A stretch of DNA of 6,527 bases from an uncultured Oscillospiraceae bacterium (GTDB lineage Bacteria; Bacillota; Clostridia; Oscillospirales; Acutalibacteraceae). The translations under genes were made by a program, and so were the position numbers. The stretch lies in the NCBI GenBank assembly GCA_900543555.1, contig UQRL01000060.1:1-6527 (forward strand). The letters are read 5' to 3'. The notes under the pieces are model-generated. The model had not been told where the DNA came from, did not search any database, and was given only the letters and a program-made list of their open reading frames with translations. Below, in pieces: positions 1 to 5,315 of this stretch (positions are counted from its first letter, which is position 1; every line of letters starts with the position of its first letter).

Positions 1-282
1 GCGGACGCCAACTGGGGCCGGGTGCTGTGCGCCATTGGCTACTCCGGCGCGGCGGTGGACGTGAACAAGATCGACGTGTCCTTCCGCTCGGCCAAAGGCC
101 AGGTGGATGTGTGCCAAAACGGCGCGGGCATCCCCTTCTCTGAGGAGAAGGCCTCCCAGGTCCTCTCCGAGCACGAGATTGAAATTTTGGTGCACCTCCA
201 TTTGGGGGAGGCTTCCGCCGAGGCCTACGGCTGCGACCTGACCTATGACTATGTGAAGATCAACGGCGACTACCGCACTTGA
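1..282 (+). CDS. argJ: Arginine biosynthesis bifunctional protein ArgJ, C-terminal part (5' end outside window)
   Basis: This is the last 93 codons of ArgJ, open from base 1 (reading ADANWGRVLCAIGYSG) to a TGA at 280-282. ArgJ moves the acetyl group from N-acetylornithine to glutamate, and in many bacteria also makes N-acetylglutamate from acetyl-CoA, in the cytoplasm. The visible part belongs to the beta chain made by self-cleavage. The family hallmarks are the NWGR..CA.GYSG stretch at the start, the H-L-G-x-G/A segment and the terminal NGDYRT, which matches the conserved S/NxDYRT end of the family. The self-cleavage site and N-terminus lie upstream and cannot be checked. An internal ATG at 22 is not the real start, because the family sequence continues to base 1. 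The next genes are argB, argD and argF, which supports the identity. Confidence 0.95.
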   Translation, partial: ADANWGRVLCAIGYSGAAVDVNKIDVSFRSAKGQVDVCQNGAGIPFSEEKASQVLSEHEIEILVHLHLGEASAEAYGCDLTYDYVKINGDYRT

Positions 283-294
283 GTGCTGGTGGAG

Positions 295-301
295 AAAGGA
301 G
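295..301 (+). promoter_or_regulatory. Ribosome binding site deciding the start of the small membrane protein
   Basis: AAAGGAG ends 7 bases before the ATG at 309. It favours this ATG over the in-frame TTG at 279, which overlaps the argJ stop codon and has no comparable site. Confidence 0.7.
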
Positions 302-308
302 TGTCTCC

Positions 309-635
309 ATGAAACATAGGTTGGACTGGGGCTTCTGGGAGATTGCCGCCCTGGTGCTGGCGGGTCTGGTGTACCTGGACGTGCTGGCTTTTCTGGTTCT
401 GGCAGTGTTGGGTATTGGGTTGCTCATCGTTTACGCCTTGGAGATGGGCTTTGTGGCGGGGGTCTTGCTGTTGCTGGCCCTGGCGTTGTACTTGCCGGGA
501 AAAAAGCGCATGGCTAAGCTGCCCCGGCGGTTGCTGCTGGGGGCGCTCATCGCCGGGGGCGTGATGCTGCTGCTCTTTGCCCTGGCTGTCGGGGCGCTGG
601 TACTTTACACGGCCAATTATACCGCCGGCCTGTGA
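309..635 (+). CDS. Small hydrophobic membrane protein of unknown function inside the arginine operon
   Basis: I do not recognise a family. From the ATG at 309 the product is 108 residues, dominated by Leu, Ala, Val and Gly. It starts with a short basic stretch (MKHR). Hydrophobic segments lie at about residues 10-43 (probably two closely packed helices with an acidic residue near 24), 46-63 and 75-101. Segments three and four are separated by a strongly basic loop, KKRMAKLPRR (65-74), which should be cytoplasmic by the positive-inside rule. Three or four membrane helices fit. The gene lies 26 bases after argJ and 25 bases before the chosen argB start, all on one strand, so it is probably co-transcribed and co-translated with them. 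Its position suggests a membrane role tied to arginine or ornithine, but nothing in the sequence shows a function. The overlapping frames here are low-complexity shadows. Confidence 0.75.
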   Translation: MKHRLDWGFWEIAALVLAGLVYLDVLAFLVLAVLGIGLLIVYALEMGFVAGVLLLLALALYLPGKKRMAKLPRRLLLGALIAGGVMLLLFALAVGALVLYTANYTAGL

Positions 636-645
636 CTGGCGAAAC

Positions 646-653
646 GAGGGGGA
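646..653 (+). promoter_or_regulatory. Ribosome binding site supporting the GTG start of argB
   Basis: The purine-rich GAGGGGGA lies about 7 bases before the GTG at 661. It supports that start over an in-frame ATG at 577, which would overlap the preceding gene by about 59 bases and add a non-homologous 28-residue extension. Confidence 0.6.
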
Positions 654-660
654 ATTTTCG

Positions 661-1512
661 GTGGACATTTCAAACAGCGAGCGGGCAAAGGTCCTGGTAC
701 AGGCGCTGCCCTATATTAAAAAATACGCGGGAAAGACCGTGGTGGTGAAGTACGGCGGCAACGCCATGATCGACGAGGGCCTGAAAAACGACGTGATGAA
801 CGACATCGTGCTGATGCAGCTGGTGGGCATCAACGTGGTGCTGGTCCACGGCGGCGGGCCGGAGATCAACGCCATGCTGAAAAAGATTCAAAAAGAGAGC
901 AAGTTCTTAAACGGCATGCGTGTCACGGACCAGGAGACCATGGACATTGTCCAGCAGGTGCTGGCGGGCAAGGTGAACAAGGACCTGGTCCAGCGCCTGG
1001 AGGACGCGGGCGGCAAGGCCGTGGGCCTGTGCGGCCTGGACGGCTCCCTGCTGAAAGCGGACCAGCTGGACACGGAGCTGGGCTATGTGGGGGAGATCCG
1101 GGAGGTAAACGTGGACATCCTGCGCAACGCCGCCGGGAACGGCTATGTGCCCATTATCTCCACCGTGGCGGCTGGGTATCACGGCGAGGTGTTCAACATC
1201 AACGCCGACGTGGCCGCCGCCCGGATCGCCTCATCGTTGGGGGCCATGAAGCTGATTTTGATGACGGACGTGCGGGGCCTGCTGCGGGACAAGGATGACG
1301 AGAGCACCCTGATCCCCGTGGTGAACGTCAGCGACGTCAGCCGCTTAAAGAAAGAGGGCATCATCTCCGGCGGCATGATCCCCAAGATCGACTGTTGCGT
1401 GGACGCGGTGCGCCGGGGCGTGGGCCGGGCCCACATCATCGACGGGCGGACGCCCCACTCCATCCTGGTGGAGCTGTTCACCGACGAGGGCATCGGCACC
1501 ATGTTTTATTAA
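661..1512 (+). CDS. argB: Acetylglutamate kinase ArgB
   Basis: ArgB phosphorylates the gamma-carboxylate of N-acetyl-L-glutamate with ATP, usually the controlled step of bacterial arginine synthesis. With the GTG start the protein has 283 residues, normal for the family. The amino acid kinase fold shows in order: KYGGNAM (catalytic Lys30), HGGGPEIN (glycine loop 64-66), GMRVTD (substrate Arg87), NINADVAA (catalytic Asp183) and GGMIPKI (phosphate-binding Lys242). Before the core there is an N-terminal helix region, residues about 7-22 (ERAKVLVQALPYIKKY), and the C-terminus reads AHIIDGR..HSILVELFT.EGIGTM. In the arginine-inhibited hexameric enzymes of Thermotoga and Pseudomonas these two parts form the arginine site, so I infer feedback inhibition by arginine. 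The gene follows the membrane protein closely and is followed by a long spacer before argD. Confidence 0.97.
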   Translation: MDISNSERAKVLVQALPYIKKYAGKTVVVKYGGNAMIDEGLKNDVMNDIVLMQLVGINVVLVHGGGPEINAMLKKIQKESKFLNGMRVTDQETMDIVQQVLAGKVNKDLVQRLEDAGGKAVGLCGLDGSLLKADQLDTELGYVGEIREVNVDILRNAAGNGYVPIISTVAAGYHGEVFNINADVAAARIASSLGAMKLILMTDVRGLLRDKDDESTLIPVVNVSDVSRLKKEGIISGGMIPKIDCCVDAVRRGVGRAHIIDGRTPHSILVELFTDEGIGTMFY

Positions 1513-1571
1513 AACGGCGCGGAGCGGGAAAAAGTTTTCGATCAAGCATTTTTCAAAAGGCTTGCGGGTTG

Positions 1572-1586
1572 TAGGGCAGCGCCCTA
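1572..1586. repeat. Perfect 6-bp hairpin with 3-base loop, left arm of spacer element
   Basis: TAGGGC-AGC-GCCCTA. It is one of a set of stems in this spacer that all have three-base loops, and it sits in the mirrored position to the hairpin at 1812-1828. Confidence 0.65.
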
Positions 1587-1600
1587 TGACCTTGCCCTTA

Positions 1601-1645
1601 CCGCGCAGCGGAAAAGAAAACCAGGGCTAAGCCCGCGCGGCGCGC
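1601..1645. repeat. Cluster of three short triloop hairpins
   Basis: Three perfect 4-bp stems follow one another: CCGC-GCA-GCGG (1601-1611), GGGC-TAA-GCCC (1624-1634) and GCGC-GGC-GCGC (1635-1645). Each has a three-base loop. Individually they are weak; their regularity is the point of interest. Confidence 0.5.
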
Positions 1646-1730
1646 AGCGCATAGGGTGCAGGCCACGTCCAGAATGCTCAAGGGCGGGCCAAGGATTGGA
1701 AGGTTTTCCGTGGGCGGTCACGGGAGGTCC

Positions 1731-1780
1731 GGGCCCTTGTTTACGGGCTTCGCCCGGTATGACAACGGCCCTGCTTTTTT
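1731..1780 (+). terminator. Possible intrinsic terminator inside the argB-argD spacer
   Basis: GGGCCCTTGT (1731-1740) pairs with ACAACGGCCC (1762-1771) at 9 of 10 positions, with one C-C mismatch. The stem encloses a second perfect hairpin, CGGGC-TTC-GCCCG (1744-1756). Six T residues follow at 1775-1780, three bases after the stem. This is the form of a Rho-independent terminator on the plus strand. If it works it would reduce read-through from argB into argD. The structure may instead be just part of the repeat element. Confidence 0.45.
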
Positions 1781-1811
1781 ACGGCTTACGCCTAGGGTCA
1801 AGGGCAAGGCC

Positions 1812-1828
1812 GTAAGGCTCCGCCTTAC
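1812..1828. repeat. Perfect 7-bp hairpin with 3-base loop, right arm of spacer element
   Basis: GTAAGGC-TCC-GCCTTAC is the longest perfect stem in the spacer. It lies between the inverted-repeat blocks at 1800-1809 and 1838-1848, mirroring the hairpin at 1572-1586. A related small stem, CCGC-TTC-GCGG, lies just beyond the right end at 1867-1877. Confidence 0.65.
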
Positions 1829-1909
1829 CAACTGCAGCTTTTGAAAAAGCTGGCAAAACTTTTACGCCGCTTCGCGGTTTACGATTCTATCACGTTGGGA
1901 GTGACTCCT

Positions 1910-3076
1910 ATGACTTTTGAACAGGTCAAATCGCAGGACCAAGCTTACATCCTGCCCACCTATGGCCGGGTGGACGCCGCCCTGGTCAAGGGGCGCAACG
2001 CCCGGGCCTGGGATGTGGACGGCAAGGAATACATCGACTTCACCGCAGGCATCGGCGTCAACGCCCTGGGATACAGCGACCCGGAGTGGGTCCAAGCTGT
2101 GGCGGGCCAGGCGGGCGCCATCCAGCATCTGTGCAACTACTACTACAGCCCGGAGAACACCGCCCTGGCCCAGGAGCTCTCCCAGGCCTCCGGCATGGCG
2201 AAAGCCTTTTTCTGCAACTCCGGCGCCGAGGCCAACGAGTGCGCTGTCAAGATAGCCCGCAAGTACGGCGAGAAGCGGGGCGCTTACAAGATTGTCACTC
2301 TGAACAACTCCTTCCACGGCCGCACCCTCACCACCTTGGCTGCCACCGGGCAGGAAGGGTTCCACAAGGATTTCCTTCCCCTGACAGAGGGCTTCCTCTA
2401 CGCCGAAGCCGGGGACTTGGAAGGCATCCGGGCCCTTCTGGATGGCTCCGTCTGCGCCGTGATGCTGGAAATGGTCCAGGGCGAGGGCGGCGTCATCCCC
2501 ATGGACGAGGAATTTGTAAAGGGCCTGGCCCAGCTGTGCGGGGAAAAGGACGTGCTGCTCCTCATCGACGAGGTGCAGACTGGCATTGGGCGCACTGGCT
2601 TCTTCTATGCCTACCAGGGCTATGGGGTGAAGCCGGACGTTGTCACCACAGCCAAAGGCCTGGCGGGCGGCCTGCCCATGGGCGCCTGCCTGGTCAGCGA
2701 AAGGCTAGGGGATATCTTGAAACCCGGCATGCAGGGCTCCACCTTTGGGGGCAATCCCGTTGCCAGCGCCGGGGCCCGGGTGGTGGTGCGCCGGGTGTCC
2801 GACCCGGCCTTTCTTCAGAGTGTGGCGGAGAAGGGCGCCTGCTTCCGGAAGAAGCTGGAGGCCATGCCCCAGGTGGAGTACGTCCGGGGCCGGGGGCTGA
2901 TGATCGGCGTGAAGCTCAAGGAGAAAGACGCCCACGAAGTGCTGGTGCAGTGCGCCAAGCAGGGGCTTTTGATCCTCACCGCCAAGGAGCTGGTGCGGTT
3001 TCTGCCTCCGCTCACTATCACGCAAGAGGATATAGACCAGGGCCTGGCCATCTTCCAGAGAGTCCTGGAAGCATAA
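1910..3076 (+). CDS. argD: Acetylornithine aminotransferase ArgD (class III, PLP-dependent)
   Basis: ArgD transfers the amino group of glutamate to N-acetylglutamate-5-semialdehyde to give N-acetylornithine, using pyridoxal phosphate, in the cytoplasm. From the ATG at 1910 it has 388 residues, typical of the family. Visible class III motifs are NSGAEANE (103-110, phosphate binding), NSFHGRT (133-139), EMVQGEGGV (187-195), LLIDEVQTGIGRTG (217-230, with Asp220 contacting the pyridine nitrogen), TTAKGLAGGLPMGA (246-259, with Lys249 as the Schiff-base lysine), GSTFGGNP (276-283) and the C-terminal VRFLPPLTI. I chose the ATG at 1910 because a GGGAG site precedes it and family homology starts there. 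The frame stays open upstream to a TTG at 1841, but that extension is translated from the right arm of the spacer repeat. The gene lies 55 bases before argF. Confidence 0.96.
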   Translation: MTFEQVKSQDQAYILPTYGRVDAALVKGRNARAWDVDGKEYIDFTAGIGVNALGYSDPEWVQAVAGQAGAIQHLCNYYYSPENTALAQELSQASGMAKAFFCNSGAEANECAVKIARKYGEKRGAYKIVTLNNSFHGRTLTTLAATGQEGFHKDFLPLTEGFLYAEAGDLEGIRALLDGSVCAVMLEMVQGEGGVIPMDEEFVKGLAQLCGEKDVLLLIDEVQTGIGRTGFFYAYQGYGVKPDVVTTAKGLAGGLPMGACLVSERLGDILKPGMQGSTFGGNPVASAGARVVVRRVSDPAFLQSVAEKGACFRKKLEAMPQVEYVRGRGLMIGVKLKEKDAHEVLVQCAKQGLLILTAKELVRFLPPLTITQEDIDQGLAIFQRVLEA

Positions 3077-3131
3077 CACAGAGACGGCCCGCGCCGTTTA
3101 CCGGCGGGAGCACAGAAAGGAAGGAACACCC

Positions 3132-4055
3132 ATGAAACACCTGTTGAAGCTGCTGGATCTCACCGGCGAGGAAATTCTTGACATCCTGAACCTGGCCGAC
3201 CAGCTGAAGTATGAGACCAAGCACGGCATCGAGCACCCCCATCTCAGGGGCAAGTGCCTGGGCATGATTTTTGAGAAGTCCTCCACCCGCACCCGCGTCA
3301 GCTTTGAGGTGGGCATCAACCAGCTGGGGGGCTACGCCGTGGTGCTGGGGGCAGAAGGCTCTCAGATCGGCCGGGGAGAACCGGTTCAGGACACGGCCCG
3401 GGTGCTCTCCCGCTATGTGGACGGCATCATGATCCGCACCTTCGGTCAGGACGAGGTGGAGGCCCTGGCCCAGTACGGCAGCGTGCCCGTCATCAACGGC
3501 TTGACGGACTTCTGCCACCCCTGCCAGGTGCTGGCGGATTTAATGACCATCCGGGAGTACAAGGGCTCTTTGGAAGGGCTGAAGCTGTGCTTTATCGGCG
3601 ACGGCAACAACATGATGAACTCCCTGATTGTGGGCGGTTTGAAGGTGGGCATGAGCGTGTCCGTTGCCTGCCCCCAGGGCTACCGCCCGCCCCAGGAGAT
3701 CCTGGAGTTCGCCGCCGGGTACGGGGATAAGTTTGAATTGACAGATTCCCCCCTTCAGGCCGCCAAGGACGCGGACGTGGTCATCACCGACGTGTGGACC
3801 TCCATGGGCCAGGAGGAGGAACGCCAGAAGCGGGAAGCGGCCTTTGCCGGCTACTGCGTGGATGAGAAGCTCATGGCCCAGGCCAAACCCGACGCCATGG
3901 TGCAGCACTGCCTGCCCGCCCACCGGGGTGAAGAGATCACCGAGGAGGTGTTCGAGGCCAACGCGAAGTACATTTTCGAGGAGGCGGAGAACCGCCTTCA
4001 CGCCCAGAAGGCCGTGCTGGTGAAAACCATGGGCGGTGCGAGCCACGGCGAGTAA
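3132..4055 (+). CDS. argF: Ornithine carbamoyltransferase ArgF
   Basis: The enzyme joins carbamoyl phosphate and ornithine to give citrulline, the sixth step of arginine synthesis. The 307-residue length and the motifs are typical. FEKSSTRTR (47-55) is the carbamoyl-phosphate loop. HPCQ (129-132) is the second carbamoyl-phosphate contact. DVWTSMGQE (220-228) contains the SMG ornithine loop, and MVQHCLPAHRGEEIT (256-270) carries the active-site HCLP cysteine. The SMG and HCLP loops identify ornithine, not aspartate, as substrate. AaGGAAGGAA just before the ATG at 3132 serves as ribosome binding site. It is the last gene of the arginine cluster, followed by a strong terminator. A catabolic (ArcB-like) role cannot be excluded from sequence alone, but its place after argJ, argB and argD argues for biosynthesis. 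Confidence 0.96.
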   Translation: MKHLLKLLDLTGEEILDILNLADQLKYETKHGIEHPHLRGKCLGMIFEKSSTRTRVSFEVGINQLGGYAVVLGAEGSQIGRGEPVQDTARVLSRYVDGIMIRTFGQDEVEALAQYGSVPVINGLTDFCHPCQVLADLMTIREYKGSLEGLKLCFIGDGNNMMNSLIVGGLKVGMSVSVACPQGYRPPQEILEFAAGYGDKFELTDSPLQAAKDADVVITDVWTSMGQEEERQKREAAFAGYCVDEKLMAQAKPDAMVQHCLPAHRGEEITEEVFEANAKYIFEEAENRLHAQKAVLVKTMGGASHGE

Positions 4056-4058
4056 AGA

Positions 4059-4151
4059 GGAAAAGGCTTTCAGGCCAGCGTAAAGCGGCGTGCCGGCTGA
4101 TAAAGAGCCGGTGTGCCGCCTTTTGCTTTGTGTGCAGAAGAAGCCTTTTCC
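4059..4151. repeat. 11-bp perfect inverted repeat flanking the argF terminator
   Basis: GGAAAAGGCTT (4059-4069) is the exact reverse complement of AAGCCTTTTCC (4141-4151), with one further T-G wobble inward. The pair encloses the terminator hairpin at 4085-4119, so the argF transcript end could fold into a two-layer structure, or the downstream arm could act as a second termination point. Confidence 0.6.
4085..4124 (+). terminator. Rho-independent terminator after argF
   Basis: A 14-bp stem joins 4085-4098 (GCGGCGTGCCGGCT) to 4106-4119 (AGCCGGTGTGCCGC). It is continuous in RNA, with three central G-U wobbles and a 7-base loop, GATAAAG. CTTTT follows directly and then GCTTT. It begins 30 bases after the argF stop codon and marks the end of the arginine transcript. 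Confidence 0.88.
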
Positions 4152-4194
4152 ACAGCCAGGAAAAGGGGATGTGAAAAAAGTGCGGCCCCTGGGC

Positions 4195-4223
4195 TTTTCA
4201 ACACCATGCCTTTCCGGTATAAT
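4195..4223 (+). promoter_or_regulatory. Sigma-A type promoter for the M42 peptidase gene
   Basis: TTTTCA (4195-4200, 4 of 6 matches to TTGACA) is followed after 17 bases by a consensus TATAAT (4218-4223). It sits downstream of the argF terminator and 44 bases before the ATG at 4268, so transcription should begin near 4230. Confidence 0.7.
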
Positions 4224-4230
4224 GAAAGGC
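4208..4230. promoter_or_regulatory. Perfect inverted repeat around the -10 box, candidate operator
   Basis: GCCTTTC (4208-4214) and GAAAGGC (4224-4230) are perfect reverse complements separated by 9 bases that contain the TATAAT box. A dimeric regulator bound here would block or remodel the promoter. Alternatively the dyad is chance. No regulator gene is in the window. Confidence 0.4.
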
Positions 4231-4267
4231 GGAATACTGTGAGAATTAAGGGAGGGATCGAGCCGAG

Positions 4268-5305
4268 ATGAACAAGGAGCTTTTATGGGAGATGCTTTCC
4301 ACCCCTTCGGCCTCCGGCAGGGAGACAGAGCTGGGGAAAAAGCTGTACGGCTATGCCGGGACATTTTCCCACCAGGTGCGAACCGATGAAATAGGGGACG
4401 TGGTGGCCGTGCTCAACCCGGATTGTGATTTCCGGGTGCTGCTGGCCGGCCATATGGATGAGATTGCCCTGCTGGTCACCGCCGTGACCCAGGAAGGCTT
4501 TCTGCGGGTGAACCGCACCGGCGGGGTGTTCGCGCCCCTGTACCCCGGCCATAAAGTCCAGGTAATTACGGAGCGCGGCCCGCTGTATGGGTCTGTGGTG
4601 TTTACGAGGGAAATGGCCAAGAAAGAGGACCTGGCCCCCAAGGATCTGTATATCGACATCGGGGCCAAAAGTAAGGAGGACGCCCTGGCCCATGTGTCCC
4701 TGGGCGACCCCGTGATCTTCGACACGGACTGCCGGGAGCTGCTGAACGGGTGCGTCACCGGCCGGGGCATGGACAACCGCGCCGGAGCCTTCATCGTGAT
4801 GGAGGCGGTGAAAAAGGCCCGGGAGATGGGGTGCGCAGTGGGGGTCTACGGCGCCGCCACCGTGGGGGAGGAGACCACCATGAACGGCGCCTACTTTGTG
4901 GCCTCCCGGGTGAAGCCCTCCTTGGCCATCGCGGTGGACGTGACCTACACCAGCGACTATCCCGGCGTGGATACCGCCGCCACCGGGGACGTGCGGGTGG
5001 GCGGCGGCCCGGTGCTGGTGAACAACCCCAGCTGCCACCGGAAGCTCCAAAGGCTGCTGCGCCGGGCCGCTGAAAAGCAGGGCATCGCCGTGCAGACCGA
5101 GGCGGCCACCGGCCGCACCGGCACCGACGGGGACGTGATCCACAAGACCGGGAAGGGCGTGCCCTTCTCTCTGGTGTCCATCCCCCTGCGGTACATGCAC
5201 TCCCCGGCGGAAGTGGGCAGCCTTGCGGATATCCAGGGCTGCATTGACCTGCTGGCCCAGTTCCTGGCGGACCTGGACCCCAGCCTGGACTTGACTTGGT
5301 ATTGA
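4268..5305 (+). CDS. M42-family metallo-aminopeptidase (glutamyl aminopeptidase / FrvX / TET type)
   Basis: This is a cytoplasmic two-metal aminopeptidase that trims N-terminal residues from short peptides; family members usually assemble into dodecameric tetrahedra. The 345-residue length is normal. All expected active-site residues are visible: AGHMDEI (60-66, metal ligand His62 and Asp64), GRGMDNRAG (165-173, bridging Asp169), GEET (200-203, catalytic Glu201 and metal ligand Glu202), AVDVTYTSD (222-230, metal ligand Asp224) and YMHSPAEV (metal ligand His311). The PDZ-like/beta-barrel dimerisation insert lies between about residues 68 and 160. AGGGAGG (4249-4255) precedes the ATG at 4268. 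The gene has its own promoter and is followed 10 bases later by the phosphatase-glutaredoxin gene, so the two probably form an operon. Exact peptide preference cannot be told from sequence; related proteins are also labelled endoglucanase or deblocking aminopeptidase. Confidence 0.92.
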   Translation: MNKELLWEMLSTPSASGRETELGKKLYGYAGTFSHQVRTDEIGDVVAVLNPDCDFRVLLAGHMDEIALLVTAVTQEGFLRVNRTGGVFAPLYPGHKVQVITERGPLYGSVVFTREMAKKEDLAPKDLYIDIGAKSKEDALAHVSLGDPVIFDTDCRELLNGCVTGRGMDNRAGAFIVMEAVKKAREMGCAVGVYGAATVGEETTMNGAYFVASRVKPSLAIAVDVTYTSDYPGVDTAATGDVRVGGGPVLVNNPSCHRKLQRLLRRAAEKQGIAVQTEAATGRTGTDGDVIHKTGKGVPFSLVSIPLRYMHSPAEVGSLADIQGCIDLLAQFLADLDPSLDLTWY

Positions 5306-5315
5306 GGAGGACCCT

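Larger units (their letters stand above)
1530..1863. repeat. Hairpin-rich intergenic element with mirrored terminal inverted repeats (MITE/REP-like)
   Basis: The spacer between argB and argD (1513-1909) carries no convincing gene. Three blocks recur in reverse-complement, mirrored order. AAAAGTTTT (1530-1538) pairs with AAAACTTTT (1855-1863). TTTTTCAAAAG (1549-1559) pairs with CTTTTGAAAAA (1838-1848). CCTTGCCCTT (1590-1599) pairs with AAGGGCAAGG (1800-1809). Spacing between matched blocks is similar on both sides: 10 versus 6 bases, then 30 versus 28. Between the second and third block each arm carries a perfect hairpin, at 1572-1586 and 1812-1828. The interior holds more short hairpins. This architecture fits a non-autonomous mobile or REP-like dispersed element of about 330 bp. 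I see no clear target-site duplication and no transposase. Copies elsewhere in the genome would be needed to prove mobility. Confidence 0.6.

Noticed and set aside
279..308. TTG start for the membrane protein overlapping the argJ stop
   Set aside because: The ATG at 309 is preceded by AAAGGAG at the right distance, and the extra ten residues would be encoded by that binding site.
577..660. ATG start for argB at 577
   Set aside because: It lies deep inside the membrane protein gene and adds residues with no resemblance to ArgB. The GTG at 661 has a purine-rich site upstream and gives the normal length.
1737..1763. Possible promoter TTGTTT / TATGAC for argD in the spacer
   Set aside because: Spacing is only 15 bases, both boxes are poor, and they lie within the terminator-like stem.
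1656..1844. 62-codon open frame starting at a GTG within the argB-argD spacer
   Set aside because: It has no ribosome binding site, is composed largely of hairpin-repeat sequence, ends inside the right inverted repeat and resembles no protein I know.
1841..1909. N-terminal extension of ArgD from a TTG at 1841
   Set aside because: The added 23 residues are translated from the right arm of the repeat. The ATG at 1910 has a ribosome binding site and matches the usual family start and length.
2086..3135. 349-codon plus-strand frame inside argD
   Set aside because: It is a frame-shifted shadow of argD, rich in Arg, Gly and Pro. The argD frame carries all the catalytic motifs without interruption.
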